From PR03 sp964353555 (GTDB taxonomy: Bacteria; Myxococcota_A; UBA9160; PR03), in contig CAYGWM010000002.1 of assembly GCA_964353555.1 (NCBI GenBank), positions 1 to 64,000 of the forward strand: a stretch of 64,000 nt of DNA, written 5' to 3'. The notes under the pieces were generated by a model that saw only the letters and a program-made list of their open reading frames with translations, was not told the DNA's origin and did not search any database. Positions 1 through 8,110 of the stretch are shown here, piece by piece (position 1 is the stretch's first letter; each line of letters begins with the position of its first letter). The position numbers and the translations under genes are program-made.

Positions 1-56
1 CCGCGCTGGAGCCGGGACCGGGCTGCACCGGCGTCTGAAGGTCCGCGCAAGCAAAG

Positions 57-88
57 AGGAGGCGCCCGCCTCGCGGCGGACGCCTCCT
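57..88 (-). terminator. Strong hairpin after the FG-GAP gene
   Basis: A 14-bp inverted repeat (57-70 with 75-88) encloses a 4-nt loop. In minus-strand RNA every pair forms, one of them as a G-U wobble, and the loop reads GCGA, a GNRA tetraloop. A short run containing CUUU follows. It lies 21 bp past the stop codon of the secreted FG-GAP gene, as expected for its intrinsic terminator, although the U-tract is poor. Confidence 0.7.
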
Positions 89-109
89 TCAGAGCATTCC
101 CGAACTCGA

Positions 110-1129
110 CTAGTTGGGGCCGTTGTTCACGACATCGAAGTCGATGCCGGCCGCCTTGAGCGGACCGCCGATGAAGCCGCCGCTGGCGAAGGCACCCGCG
201 TTGAGCACGAACCCGCTCACGTTGCCGTTGGCGGGATCCTGCAGTAGCACATCGGGGTCTGTGTCATTGTTCAGATTGGCAACTGCCACGGTCGTGTTGG
301 TGCCGGTATTGCCGAGTACCACGGTCCCGGAGATCTGGAAGGTGTTGCCCGGACCATCGAAGTTGACCAGCCACCAGTAGTTGTTGCCGGCATTGTCGCG
401 CAGGCCGATGTCGTCGGTGAGGTTGCCGTCGATCCCGGCCGAGTTCTCCAGGAACGAGAAGCCGGCCGGCAACGCATCGCCGGTGCCCGATGCAATCTGG
501 AGATTGTTCAGCAGCCAGATCGCGAACTGTTGTGTGGTGCCGTTGACGAGCAGCAGATCCTTCTGGCCATCACCATTGAAATCGCCCGCAGTCACCGGAG
601 TCCATCCGACCGGCGTGCCGATCAGACCGCCGCCCGCGTAGAGGCCGTTCGTGACCAGGATTGCGGTGATGTCACTGGTGGCGGGATTGAAGGTGATGAT
701 GTCGGCACTGCCGTTGTTATTGAGGTCCGTGACGATCCACGGCTGGTTCGCACCGATGTTGCCGAGGCTGGATCCACCGATGACAGCGAGTCCGTTCATG
801 TAGAAGAAGGTGACATCACCGGTCGAGGCGTTGTACATGACGAGGTCTTCGGTGGCGCCGGCGTCAAACTTGCCGCAGCCATGGACGTCGTAGCCGGCCG
901 CATTCGCGAATCCGCCGCCGGTCTGGATCGCGATGTTGGCGGTGGTCCAGATCGCGACCAAGTTCGGCGTGCCGCTCAACGTTCCCTCGAAGACGATGTC
1001 GCTGATCTCATCGCCGTTGACGTCGCAGATGACGACTCCGCCTGCGGCCGGGCCCGCGTAGGACGGCGCGGCGCCGACACCGACGAGAGCCACTGCTGCG
1101 ATGAGTCCGGTCGAGAATGCTCGAATCAT
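110..1129 (-). CDS. Secreted FG-GAP/VCBS-repeat protein
   Basis: This 339-aa protein starts with a clear signal peptide: Arg3, then a hydrophobic stretch, with probable cleavage after the Ala at about residue 25 (APSYA). The rest consists of repeats of about 50 residues with calcium-binding loops of the DxNxDxxxD type (DVNGDEISD, DFNGDGQKD, NLNNDTDPD), typical of FG-GAP/VCBS beta-propellers. The start at 1129 is chosen because AAAGGAGG lies 11 nt upstream and the signal peptide begins there; the frame stays open to 1336 but lacks these signals. The role is probably extracellular or surface binding. No C-terminal sorting motif of the PEP-CTERM kind is visible, so it is not an obvious exosortase substrate. 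Its ligand cannot be told from sequence. Confidence 0.85.
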   Translation of the reverse strand: MIRAFSTGLIAAVALVGVGAAPSYAGPAAGGVVICDVNGDEISDIVFEGTLSGTPNLVAIWTTANIAIQTGGGFANAAGYDVHGCGKFDAGATEDLVMYNASTGDVTFFYMNGLAVIGGSSLGNIGANQPWIVTDLNNNGSADIITFNPATSDITAILVTNGLYAGGGLIGTPVGWTPVTAGDFNGDGQKDLLLVNGTTQQFAIWLLNNLQIASGTGDALPAGFSFLENSAGIDGNLTDDIGLRDNAGNNYWWLVNFDGPGNTFQISGTVVLGNTGTNTTVAVANLNNDTDPDVLLQDPANGNVSGFVLNAGAFASGGFIGGPLKAAGIDFDVVNNGPN

Positions 1130-1300
1130 GCGAACCAAGCCTCCTTTACGGGTCGAATCGACCCAAGACACTTTGTGCATTGCTTGCTGCCTTTGTTGGC
1201 GTTCATCGGTCAGCCATTGCGTACTGCTGATCTGACCGTCGATATCTCGTCGGCGGACTCCAAAGCCTCTCCGCCCACCACCCGCCTCGAAACGATGCGA

Positions 1301-1331
1301 ATCATACAACAAATCGGAGCAAATCATACAA
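1301..1331 (-). promoter_or_regulatory. AT-rich promoter region with 22-bp-period direct repeat
   Basis: AATCATACAA occurs at 1300-1309 and again at 1322-1331, spaced two helical turns apart, in an A/T-rich patch unusual for this GC-rich window. On the minus strand the downstream copy supplies TATGAT, a five-of-six match to a -10 box, and the upstream copy gives TTGTAT at a rather long 19-bp spacing. It would drive the FG-GAP gene with a leader of about 165 nt. The repeats could equally be a regulator site. This call is inferred from pattern only. Confidence 0.4.
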
Positions 1332-1337
1332 GCCACG

Positions 1338-1678
1338 GCATTGGCGTGCCTAGATTCTCATTCTTGCCCGCTCTTGCGTCGTTCTTGCCTCATTGCAGCC
1401 GCGCCTCCGATGGTCTCTGCTCACACACCCGTGCACCTTCGCACGGAACCCTCATCGAGTCGACATGAAAGAGACATGGGGTTGTCCCGAATCCTGTTCT
1501 TCGTGTGCAGACCTGTCCCTACGGGGCTCATTCCGAGCTATTGACCTTCTGCTGTCGGCCTGCCGACGTGGCGATCTGGAGAGGGCTCCATCGGAAGCCG
1601 CCCCGTGCGATCTCGACTACGCTCGTCCGTCCTCCGCGCCACAGCTCGGCAGCGGGTGGCCCGGGGAGAGCATGGACA
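1338..1678. other. Intergenic stretch without a supported gene
   Basis: Roughly 340 bp separate the FG-GAP promoter region from the methyltransferase at 1679. No credible coding signal was found. TTGACC at 1541-1546 could be a -35 box, and a 6-bp inverted repeat GTCGGC/GCCGAC with a 2-nt centre (1554-1567) lies just after it, where an operator might be. No convincing -10 box is present. TCTTGC recurs three times near 1363-1388 without clear meaning. Confidence 0.3.
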
Positions 1679-3055
1679 ATGAGCGTCGCGCCCGAGACGA
1701 CTGATCGACCCTCATTGACCGTCGAACTCGTGAAAGCCGGGGTCATGGTATGTCCCGGCTGCCGCGGTGGGCTCGCGCTCGCCGGAGCGACGGCGCGCTG
1801 TAGCAGCTGCGACGCGGTGTACCCGGCCCACGCGGGCGCGCTTTGCCTCCTCTCGCCGCCTCCGGCCGCGCTTACGCCGGGCGACGTCCCGGCCGCGCTC
1901 GTGGACGCCGTGCTGGACAAGCTGTCGCTTCCGCGGCTGCCGGCGGTGTCGGGCGCCGTCCGGCAAGCCGTCGCCGACACCCGACTCCAGGTCGCCGAAG
2001 ACTTCCTCACCGCCGAGATCGCCGAGCTGACCGACCGGCTCGGGATCACCGTCGGCGCGCGCGCCACCACGCCTCCCGCCATCCCCTCCACCGCGACGCC
2101 GATCCTCGAATACGTGAACGACTATCTCGAGGAGTGCATGCCGCCGGCCGCAACGCTGCTGCGCAGCGTGCGGGTGGCGAACGCCGGCGTGAACGAGGTC
2201 GCGGGCGCTGCGCTCGTCGCCAGTTGGGAGGACGCCGAGGGTCGACCGGCCGGCGTCCCGGACCAGACATCGCCCATGCTCTGCAGACTGCGGCCCGGCC
2301 AGGCGACGACCGTGATCCTACGCCTCCAAACGCCTGCCCGACCCGGCCCTTACCGGCTCGTCGTCCGGACGGCGGCGCTGGCCGACGCGACGCCGAGACC
2401 GCCGATCTGCTCGCGGTCGATCGAGATCGCCAGCGAACCGAGTATCGGATTGTCGCTCCCGCGCTCGGATCAGGCGCTGGACTACGACGCCGACCACCGG
2501 GAGGCTACGGCTCTGCTGACCGCCTTCGTCGCCGAACGCCTCGGTGCGCGCTGCGGCCGCTTCCTCGAGATCGGTGGCGGCATCCACCCGCAGGCCGCAA
2601 TGCTGGCCGCGGCCGGGCACGACGTCGTGAACGTCGACGTGAGCTACCCGCTGACCCAGCTCGGCGCGCTCTGGTTCGCCCATCCCGGGGCGGAATGGAT
2701 TCGCGCCGGGCGCCTCGCCTTCCTGACCTGCGACGGCAACCGACTGCCCTTCCGCGACGGCAGCTTCGATGCCGTGCTGATGTTCGCAACGCTGCACCAC
2801 ATCGCGCTGCCCGATCGTTTCCTCGCGGGGCTCCGCCGCGTGCTGAAGCCGGACGGCTTCGTCGGCGTCTTCTGCGAGCCGAACGAGCCGAACCCAGAGG
2901 ACCCGGCCTACCGACGCGACTTGGAGAAGGGCGTCAACGAGCAGCAGTTCTCGATTCCGGAGTACGCCGCCATCTTCGCCCGCGCCGGGCTCGAGGTGGT
3001 CGGCGGGCGCAACGACCGCGGATCGCTGAAGGCGATTCTGCGCTTCACCGGCTGA
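1679..3055 (+). CDS. Zinc-ribbon SAM-dependent methyltransferase
   Basis: A 458-aa protein. Residues 25-44 form a zinc ribbon (CPGC then CSSC) like the Trm112-type N-termini of many surface-sugar methyltransferases. A middle segment of about 200 residues of unknown fold follows. The C-terminal third is a Rossmann methyltransferase with motif I LEIGGGIHPQ near residue 296 and the later block MFATLHHIALPD typical of Methyltransf_11. The ATG at 1679 has GGGGAGAG about 10 nt upstream; the same frame is open further upstream but looks non-coding. Its place beside other methyl- and glycosyltransferases suggests a sugar or lipid-linked substrate, which is not provable here. It faces the next gene with 3 bp between the stops. 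Confidence 0.8.
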   Translation: MSVAPETTDRPSLTVELVKAGVMVCPGCRGGLALAGATARCSSCDAVYPAHAGALCLLSPPPAALTPGDVPAALVDAVLDKLSLPRLPAVSGAVRQAVADTRLQVAEDFLTAEIAELTDRLGITVGARATTPPAIPSTATPILEYVNDYLEECMPPAATLLRSVRVANAGVNEVAGAALVASWEDAEGRPAGVPDQTSPMLCRLRPGQATTVILRLQTPARPGPYRLVVRTAALADATPRPPICSRSIEIASEPSIGLSLPRSDQALDYDADHREATALLTAFVAERLGARCGRFLEIGGGIHPQAAMLAAAGHDVVNVDVSYPLTQLGALWFAHPGAEWIRAGRLAFLTCDGNRLPFRDGSFDAVLMFATLHHIALPDRFLAGLRRVLKPDGFVGVFCEPNEPNPEDPAYRRDLEKGVNEQQFSIPEYAAIFARAGLEVVGGRNDRGSLKAILRFTG

Positions 3056-3058
3056 GGC

Positions 3059-3859
3059 TCAGCGCTCCGCCACGATCGTGAAGTGCCGCACCTCTCGCTT
3101 CTCCCCGGCCCAACTCTGGTCGTGGAATCGGACCTCGAAGTTTCGATAGCCCAGGCCGCGCAGGAAGGTCCGAAAGAAGCCGGGCGTGAAGCGCCACCAC
3201 GTCGCGAAGTTCTGCTTGTCGGAGTCGTCGATCGCCAGGTAGGCGACGGGGTTGTCGTCGTCGACCTCGTTGATCGCGCACTCGGTGATGATGGTCTTCT
3301 CGCGGGCGAGCGAGGCAAACCCGGCGAGCGCCTGCAGCGGGTTCTGCAGGTGCAGCAGGACGCTGCCAAAGAACGCGTAATCGACTTCGCCGAACGTCTC
3401 GGTCCCGGGCGGATCATAGATGTCGCCATACAGCACCCGGGCCCGCGAGCCCAACAGCCAGTGCGTCATCCAGAAGCTGTTCTTCATCCGGTCGAGACCG
3501 TGCAGCAGTTTGCGGAAGAACTCGTCGTAGGTGGTCTGGAAGCGCTCCTCGAAGTCGTGATAGGGGATCAGGTCGTGCTGCTGGTCGACGAGGTTCCCAT
3601 CGAAGTCGAACGCGATCACGTCGGCGCCGCGCTTCTCCATCTCGAAACACAGGAATCCGGAGCCGGTGCCGACGTCGATGACCCGCTTGCCGGCGAAGTC
3701 CTGGTGGCCCAGGTAGCCGTCCACGCCGCCGCGCAGATCCCACTGCCCGTTCTGCGTCCCGAATCCCGGCAGGTCGATGGTGTGGTAGAACTCGCACTCG
3801 GCCACATCGTCCACGCGACGCGGCCACTGGAACGGAACGACGGTGCTGCGGCGGCGCAT
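3059..3859 (-). CDS. Class I methyltransferase, CmoB/DUF1698-like
   Basis: This 266-aa protein has motif I VIDVGTGSGFLCFEMEKRG, an acidic motif II (VIAFDFDGN) and the block YAFFGSVLLHLQNP, which resembles DUF1698-type methyltransferases (the family around tRNA-modifying CmoB). In surface-polysaccharide clusters such proteins usually modify sugars, so the tRNA role should not be assumed. The start at 3859 is well supported by AAGGAGGTGA just upstream. It is divergent from the FkbM gene across 123 bp that must hold both promoters; no clear boxes are visible there. Confidence 0.78.
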   Translation of the reverse strand: MRRRSTVVPFQWPRRVDDVAECEFYHTIDLPGFGTQNGQWDLRGGVDGYLGHQDFAGKRVIDVGTGSGFLCFEMEKRGADVIAFDFDGNLVDQQHDLIPYHDFEERFQTTYDEFFRKLLHGLDRMKNSFWMTHWLLGSRARVLYGDIYDPPGTETFGEVDYAFFGSVLLHLQNPLQALAGFASLAREKTIITECAINEVDDDNPVAYLAIDDSDKQNFATWWRFTPGFFRTFLRGLGYRNFEVRFHDQSWAGEKREVRHFTIVAER

Positions 3860-3982
3860 ACCCGGCTCACCTCCTTCTCGCGCGGCGCTTCTCGCAGCGG
3901 GCGCGGATGCGGCAGCATGGTAACCGGCGGCTTTCGGCAGTGCTCCATCCGTGCGGCCCCGCGGCCGCGGCGCTTTGCTAGC

Positions 3983-4675
3983 ATGCGGCGCGTGCATCAG
4001 CCCCCCAGCAACGCGGTGTATGACGCCCAGACAGTGGCAGTCATGGAGCGCTGCCTGCTGCCCCACTCGAACTGCATCGACGTCGGCTGCCACGAGGGCA
4101 GCGTGCTGCGGGAGATCCTGCGAGTGGCGCCGCAAGGAACGCACTACGCGTTCGAGCCGTTGCCCGCCTACGCGCGGCTTCTGCGCGAGGCCTTCGGCGG
4201 AAACCCGCACGTCGTGATCTCGGATCTGGCGCTCTCCGACGCCCCCGGCGAAAGCACCTTCCAACACGTGGTCACCAATCCCAGCTACAGCGGGCTCCGC
4301 CGACGGCGCTACGACCGACCCGACGAGCGCGTCGAGGAGATCCACGTGCGCACCGAACGGCTCGACGCCGTGCTGCCTCGCGAGCTGCCGATCGCGCTGA
4401 TCAAGATCGACGTGGAGGGAGCCGAGCTCCAGGTGCTGCGCGGCGCCCGGGAGACGCTGCAGCGCTGGAAGCCCTTCGTGGTGTTCGAGCACGGGCTCGG
4501 CGCTGCCGACCACTACGGAACCCTCCCGGAGGCCGTCGCGGAGCTGTTCGCCTCCGCCGGGTTGCGGGTGTCGACCATGGAGCGCTGGCTGGCGGGGGAG
4601 GGGCCCCTCGACCACGACACGTTTTCCGATCACTTCCGGAACGGCTGGGATTACTACTTCCTCGCCCATCCCTGA
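3983..4675 (+). CDS. FkbM-family methyltransferase
   Basis: A 230-aa protein with the FkbM signature: motif I IDVGCHEGSVLRE, then FEPLPAYARLL, and late in the domain LIKIDVEGAELQVLRGA. FkbM enzymes O-methylate sugars or polyketides, and the surroundings favour a sugar. The ATG at 3983 is the best-placed start, but no strong ribosome site is visible and TTTGCTAGCAT immediately upstream could be a -10-like element, so translation may begin slightly elsewhere. Its last 22 bp overlap the 3' end of the convergent double glycosyltransferase gene. Confidence 0.82.
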   Translation: MRRVHQPPSNAVYDAQTVAVMERCLLPHSNCIDVGCHEGSVLREILRVAPQGTHYAFEPLPAYARLLREAFGGNPHVVISDLALSDAPGESTFQHVVTNPSYSGLRRRRYDRPDERVEEIHVRTERLDAVLPRELPIALIKIDVEGAELQVLRGARETLQRWKPFVVFEHGLGAADHYGTLPEAVAELFASAGLRVSTMERWLAGEGPLDHDTFSDHFRNGWDYYFLAHP

Positions 4676-7059
4676 GCGCCGCGGGCACGGATCTCCTCGA
4701 CGAGTTGCTCGGCGATGCGGTCCCAGGCGTAATGTTGCTCCACCCATGCCCGCGCCCGGGCCACTTGCGCGCGCCAGACGAGGCCGTTGCGCTCGGCGCG
4801 CGCCTCCTCGAGCGCCTGCGCGAACGCCTCGAGTGGGAGGATGCGCAGGTGTTCTTCGTCGCGCAGAGTGAGGCCGCGGGCGCCATGCGGCGTGCTCAGC
4901 ACCGGGATCCCCGCGGCGCAGTACTCGATCATCTTCAGGTTGGTGCCCGAGCCGCTCTGCATGGGGTTGAGTGCCACATCGGCGATGCCGAGAACCAGTG
5001 CCTTGGTCTCCGCGTCCAGCACCCCCATGAACCCGACATTCGGCGGCGTCGGCTCCTGGGCGAATGCCGCCCCGACGCTGCCGACCACGAGGAAGCGAAG
5101 CGCGGGCAGGCGCTCGGCCAGCGCCAGGATGGCGCGCGTCGCCTCCAGATTCGGCGGGTGCCAGCTACCGATGAAGAGCGCGGTGAAGGCGTCATCGGCC
5201 CCGAGCGCCGCCCGCCGTCGCGCGCGCTCCTCGGGCGCGACGTAGGCAACCCCGTGCACGTCGACGCCGTTCGGAACCACCAGCGTGCGCGCCCGATCGC
5301 AACCGTACAGTTCCGCGAGCCGATCGCCGTCCTCGCGCGCACAGACCCAGACGAGCGCCGCGCGCTTACAGCAGTCCGCCTCCACGCGCCGCACGTCGTC
5401 GAGCAGCTCGCGACCGGCGGCTGGCAGTACCCGCACCTTCAGGTCCGCCTCGACGTCCTGCGCCTCGTACCAGAGCGGCGCGTCGGGACGGGCGGCGTCG
5501 AGCGCAGGCAAGACATAGGGATGACAGGCCACGACGACGTCGGCGGCTGCGGCCGACTCGCGCAGCGTATCGACGTAGTCTGGTGTAAGGTCGAACAGGC
5601 GCGGCAGCGCCACATCGGTCACTGGGAACCAGTCCAGGCTGCGGGACAGCTCCCTCTCCGCGATGGCGTGCGGCTCCGACATCGGAACGCGTAGCTCACG
5701 CAGACCCGGAGCCACTTCGCCGCGGTAGGTGCCGCCGCCGAACGGCCCGAGCGACACCACATCGACGTCCATGTCCCGGGCCAGGTGGCGATAGAGCTCG
5801 AACGCGCGCACCTGGCCGCCGCCCTCGGGCGGCACCAGCGGAAAGCTGGTGGCCACCGTGAGCCTCAGCCGACGCGAACCGGAACTCTGGCGCGCCGCGG
5901 GTGGAGCCTCGTCGAGCAAGCCGGCTGAGACGCGCGCCCAGGTGACATCGCGCACGCGCTCGCGCCCGGCCAGTCCCAACGCGCGGGCCTGGTCCCGGTG
6001 CTCCCAAAGCCAGTCGATGCGCTCGGCGATGCGCGCCGGATCGGGATCGACCACGAAGCCGGTCTCTCCGTCCACCACGAAGTCGGTCGGGCCACCGGCG
6101 TCGCGGGTGGTGATCACCGGCTTGGCGCACGCCATCGCCTCGATCGCGACCAGGCCGTGGTCCTCGTCGTAGGGGGCGAACAACACCGCCAGAGCGTCGG
6201 CGTACAGACGCTCGGCTTCGCGATCGAGCACGAAACCGAGGAAGCGGATGCGAGGGTCGCCCGCGGCCAGCGCGCGCAGCGCCTCCTCCTCGGGGCCCGT
6301 GCCGGCGACGAGCAGCGGCACTTCGGCCTTGGCGAGGCGCATGGCGCGCACCAGCAGGTCGGTTCGCTTGGTCGCATCGAGGCGCCCGATGGTGAAGAGG
6401 TGGTCGTCGCTGCCCATCCGCAGCCGCTGCAGGTCCGACGGCGGCGGCAGCACGCGCACCTCCGCGTCTGCCGGGAAGTACTCTGCGCGCCGCGCCACGT
6501 TGCGCGAGATGGCGGCGTAGCGAGCGATCGCCGACGGCGCGAGCCCGATGCCGTCCAGCCAATGTACGACCTCGCGGGCGAACGGCCCCGGAAAGCGCAG
6601 CGCCTCGGACGGCAAGTCGTCCGCGTCGCGCAGCGCCGCGAGCCGCGCGAAGCCCTCGTCGAGCGCCTCCCGCCGGCCCGCGGTCCGGGCTGCGAACTGC
6701 TGCCAGCCGCGCACCTCCGTGTGCTCGCTGGCGAAGCGCAGCGGCTGGCCGGTCAGCGCGTAGGTGTCGTAGAGGCCACGCAGGCGGTGCGCCAGATAAC
6801 AGACCTGGCGTTCGTGGCGGACCATCCAGGCCGGGTACTTCGACGAGATGACCAGGTCGAAGTGATCGAGATCGAGTGCGGCGAAGGCGTGGTAGGAATC
6901 GACCAGCTCCCAGAGCCCCAGCTCGCGACTCGGCAGCTTGATCAGCTCGGCGTGGTGCTGGGTTTCGTCGTTCAGGTATCGCTGCAGGCCCCACCACAGC
7001 TTCTCCGCACCGCCGATCGCAAACGGCACGGGGCTCGGCGCGACGATCGCGATCTTCAC
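4654..7059 (-). CDS. Double GT4 glycosyltransferase fusion
   Basis: An 801-aa protein made of two complete GT-B glycosyltransferases. Residues 1-385 form the first GT4 enzyme, with the N-terminal glycine-rich loop (AIGGAEK), a nucleotide-sugar domain starting HLFTIGRLDATKR and the catalytic E-x7-E motif at Glu299/Glu307. From about residue 398 a second N-domain begins (TVATSFPLVPPEGGG) and ends in a GT4-like C-domain (IGSWHPPNLEA, SGSGTNLKMIEY). The GTG at 7059 is chosen because the IAIVAPSP strand begins there, 10 nt after the preceding stop. It is last in a six-gene operon with the ABC exporter. Such fusions often add consecutive sugars. Donor and acceptor are unknown. Confidence 0.85.
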   Translation of the reverse strand: MKIAIVAPSPVPFAIGGAEKLWWGLQRYLNDETQHHAELIKLPSRELGLWELVDSYHAFAALDLDHFDLVISSKYPAWMVRHERQVCYLAHRLRGLYDTYALTGQPLRFASEHTEVRGWQQFAARTAGRREALDEGFARLAALRDADDLPSEALRFPGPFAREVVHWLDGIGLAPSAIARYAAISRNVARRAEYFPADAEVRVLPPPSDLQRLRMGSDDHLFTIGRLDATKRTDLLVRAMRLAKAEVPLLVAGTGPEEEALRALAAGDPRIRFLGFVLDREAERLYADALAVLFAPYDEDHGLVAIEAMACAKPVITTRDAGGPTDFVVDGETGFVVDPDPARIAERIDWLWEHRDQARALGLAGRERVRDVTWARVSAGLLDEAPPAARQSSGSRRLRLTVATSFPLVPPEGGGQVRAFELYRHLARDMDVDVVSLGPFGGGTYRGEVAPGLRELRVPMSEPHAIAERELSRSLDWFPVTDVALPRLFDLTPDYVDTLRESAAAADVVVACHPYVLPALDAARPDAPLWYEAQDVEADLKVRVLPAAGRELLDDVRRVEADCCKRAALVWVCAREDGDRLAELYGCDRARTLVVPNGVDVHGVAYVAPEERARRRAALGADDAFTALFIGSWHPPNLEATRAILALAERLPALRFLVVGSVGAAFAQEPTPPNVGFMGVLDAETKALVLGIADVALNPMQSGSGTNLKMIEYCAAGIPVLSTPHGARGLTLRDEEHLRILPLEAFAQALEEARAERNGLVWRAQVARARAWVEQHYAWDRIAEQLVEEIRARGAQGWARK

Positions 7060-7069
7060 CGAGGCGGCC

Positions 7070-8110
7070 TCACGCGAGCAACGCCTCGAGCACGTGGTCC
7101 CACGAAACGCCAAGCTCGTCGTAGCGCTCGCGTCCGGCGCGTCCGAGCGCCGCCGCCCGCATTGGGTTCTCCCAGAGACCGTCGATGGCCGCCGCGATCG
7201 CCTCCGGCTCGGGCGCGACCACGCAGCCGGTCTCGCCGTCGATCACGAAGTGCGCGGGCTCGCCGGAGTCAGTGCAGGTCACGACCGGCTTCTCGGCCCG
7301 CATGGCCTCGAGCGCCACCAGACCGTAGTCCTCGGCGTAGGGTCCAAAGAACGTGGTCAGGCAGCGGGCGTAGCAGACCAGCATCGCCTCATCCGAGATG
7401 CGCCCGATGAGGCGCACGCGATCGCGGAGGCCGAGCTGATCGATCTGCTGTTGCAGCGCGGGCGCCATGCCGCCATCGCCGGCCAAAAGCGCCACCACTG
7501 GCGCTTTCACGAGCGACATGGCGCGCACCAGCAGCTCCTGACGCTTGAGCCCTTCGAGTCGGCTGGGAAAAAAAATGTAGGGCTCGCTCTCGGCACCGTA
7601 GAGCCGATCCGCCAACGCCGGCGGGTGGTAGAGGGGCGTCGACGCGATGCCGTTGTGAACCTGCAGCCGCTGCGAGACCTCGTGGGCGATGGTGTACACG
7701 GGACCGCAGCCGGCGAGCGCTCGTGCGTCCGCGGCCAGGATGCGCGCGCGCAGCGCCTCGCCGTCCGAGGTGCCCGAAAGCCCACCATCCCACAGCGTGC
7801 CCCAGAGGTCGTACACCGGACGGTGCTGGTGCACCAGCCACAGGCGGCGACAGGGATGGGCGAGCAGGTACACCGGAAACTTGAGACAGATCACGCGGTC
7901 GGGCTCGAGTCCGTTCAGCCGCTCGAAGTCCTCCGCTGCCCATGCGTCCATCGAGCGCTCCACCTCGGCGGCGGGCAGGAAACGGAACGGCATCGTCACG
8001 ATGTCGACCTCGTGGCCGTCCCTGCGCAGAGCGCGGGCCAGGCCAGCGGTCAGACTCTCGGCTCCGCCCTGCACGAAGGGCACCTGGACGGTCGCAATCG
8101 CGACCCTCAC
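7070..8110 (-). CDS. GT4 glycosyltransferase
   Basis: A 346-aa GT-B enzyme. The N-terminus MRVAIATVQVPFVQGGAES carries the glycine-rich acceptor-domain loop. The C-domain has FFPSRLEGLKRQELLVRA and the E-x7-E catalytic motif in AEDYGLVALEAM. It resembles the first half of its downstream neighbour (4654-7059) strongly in order and wording of motifs (GLVA-EAM, VVTCTDSGEPAHFVIDGETG), suggesting duplication. The start is GTG, overlapping the stop of the coiled-coil methyltransferase by 4 bp (GTGA), so the two are translationally coupled. Confidence 0.85.
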   Translation of the reverse strand: MRVAIATVQVPFVQGGAESLTAGLARALRRDGHEVDIVTMPFRFLPAAEVERSMDAWAAEDFERLNGLEPDRVICLKFPVYLLAHPCRRLWLVHQHRPVYDLWGTLWDGGLSGTSDGEALRARILAADARALAGCGPVYTIAHEVSQRLQVHNGIASTPLYHPPALADRLYGAESEPYIFFPSRLEGLKRQELLVRAMSLVKAPVVALLAGDGGMAPALQQQIDQLGLRDRVRLIGRISDEAMLVCYARCLTTFFGPYAEDYGLVALEAMRAEKPVVTCTDSGEPAHFVIDGETGCVVAPEPEAIAAAIDGLWENPMRAAALGRAGRERYDELGVSWDHVLEALLA

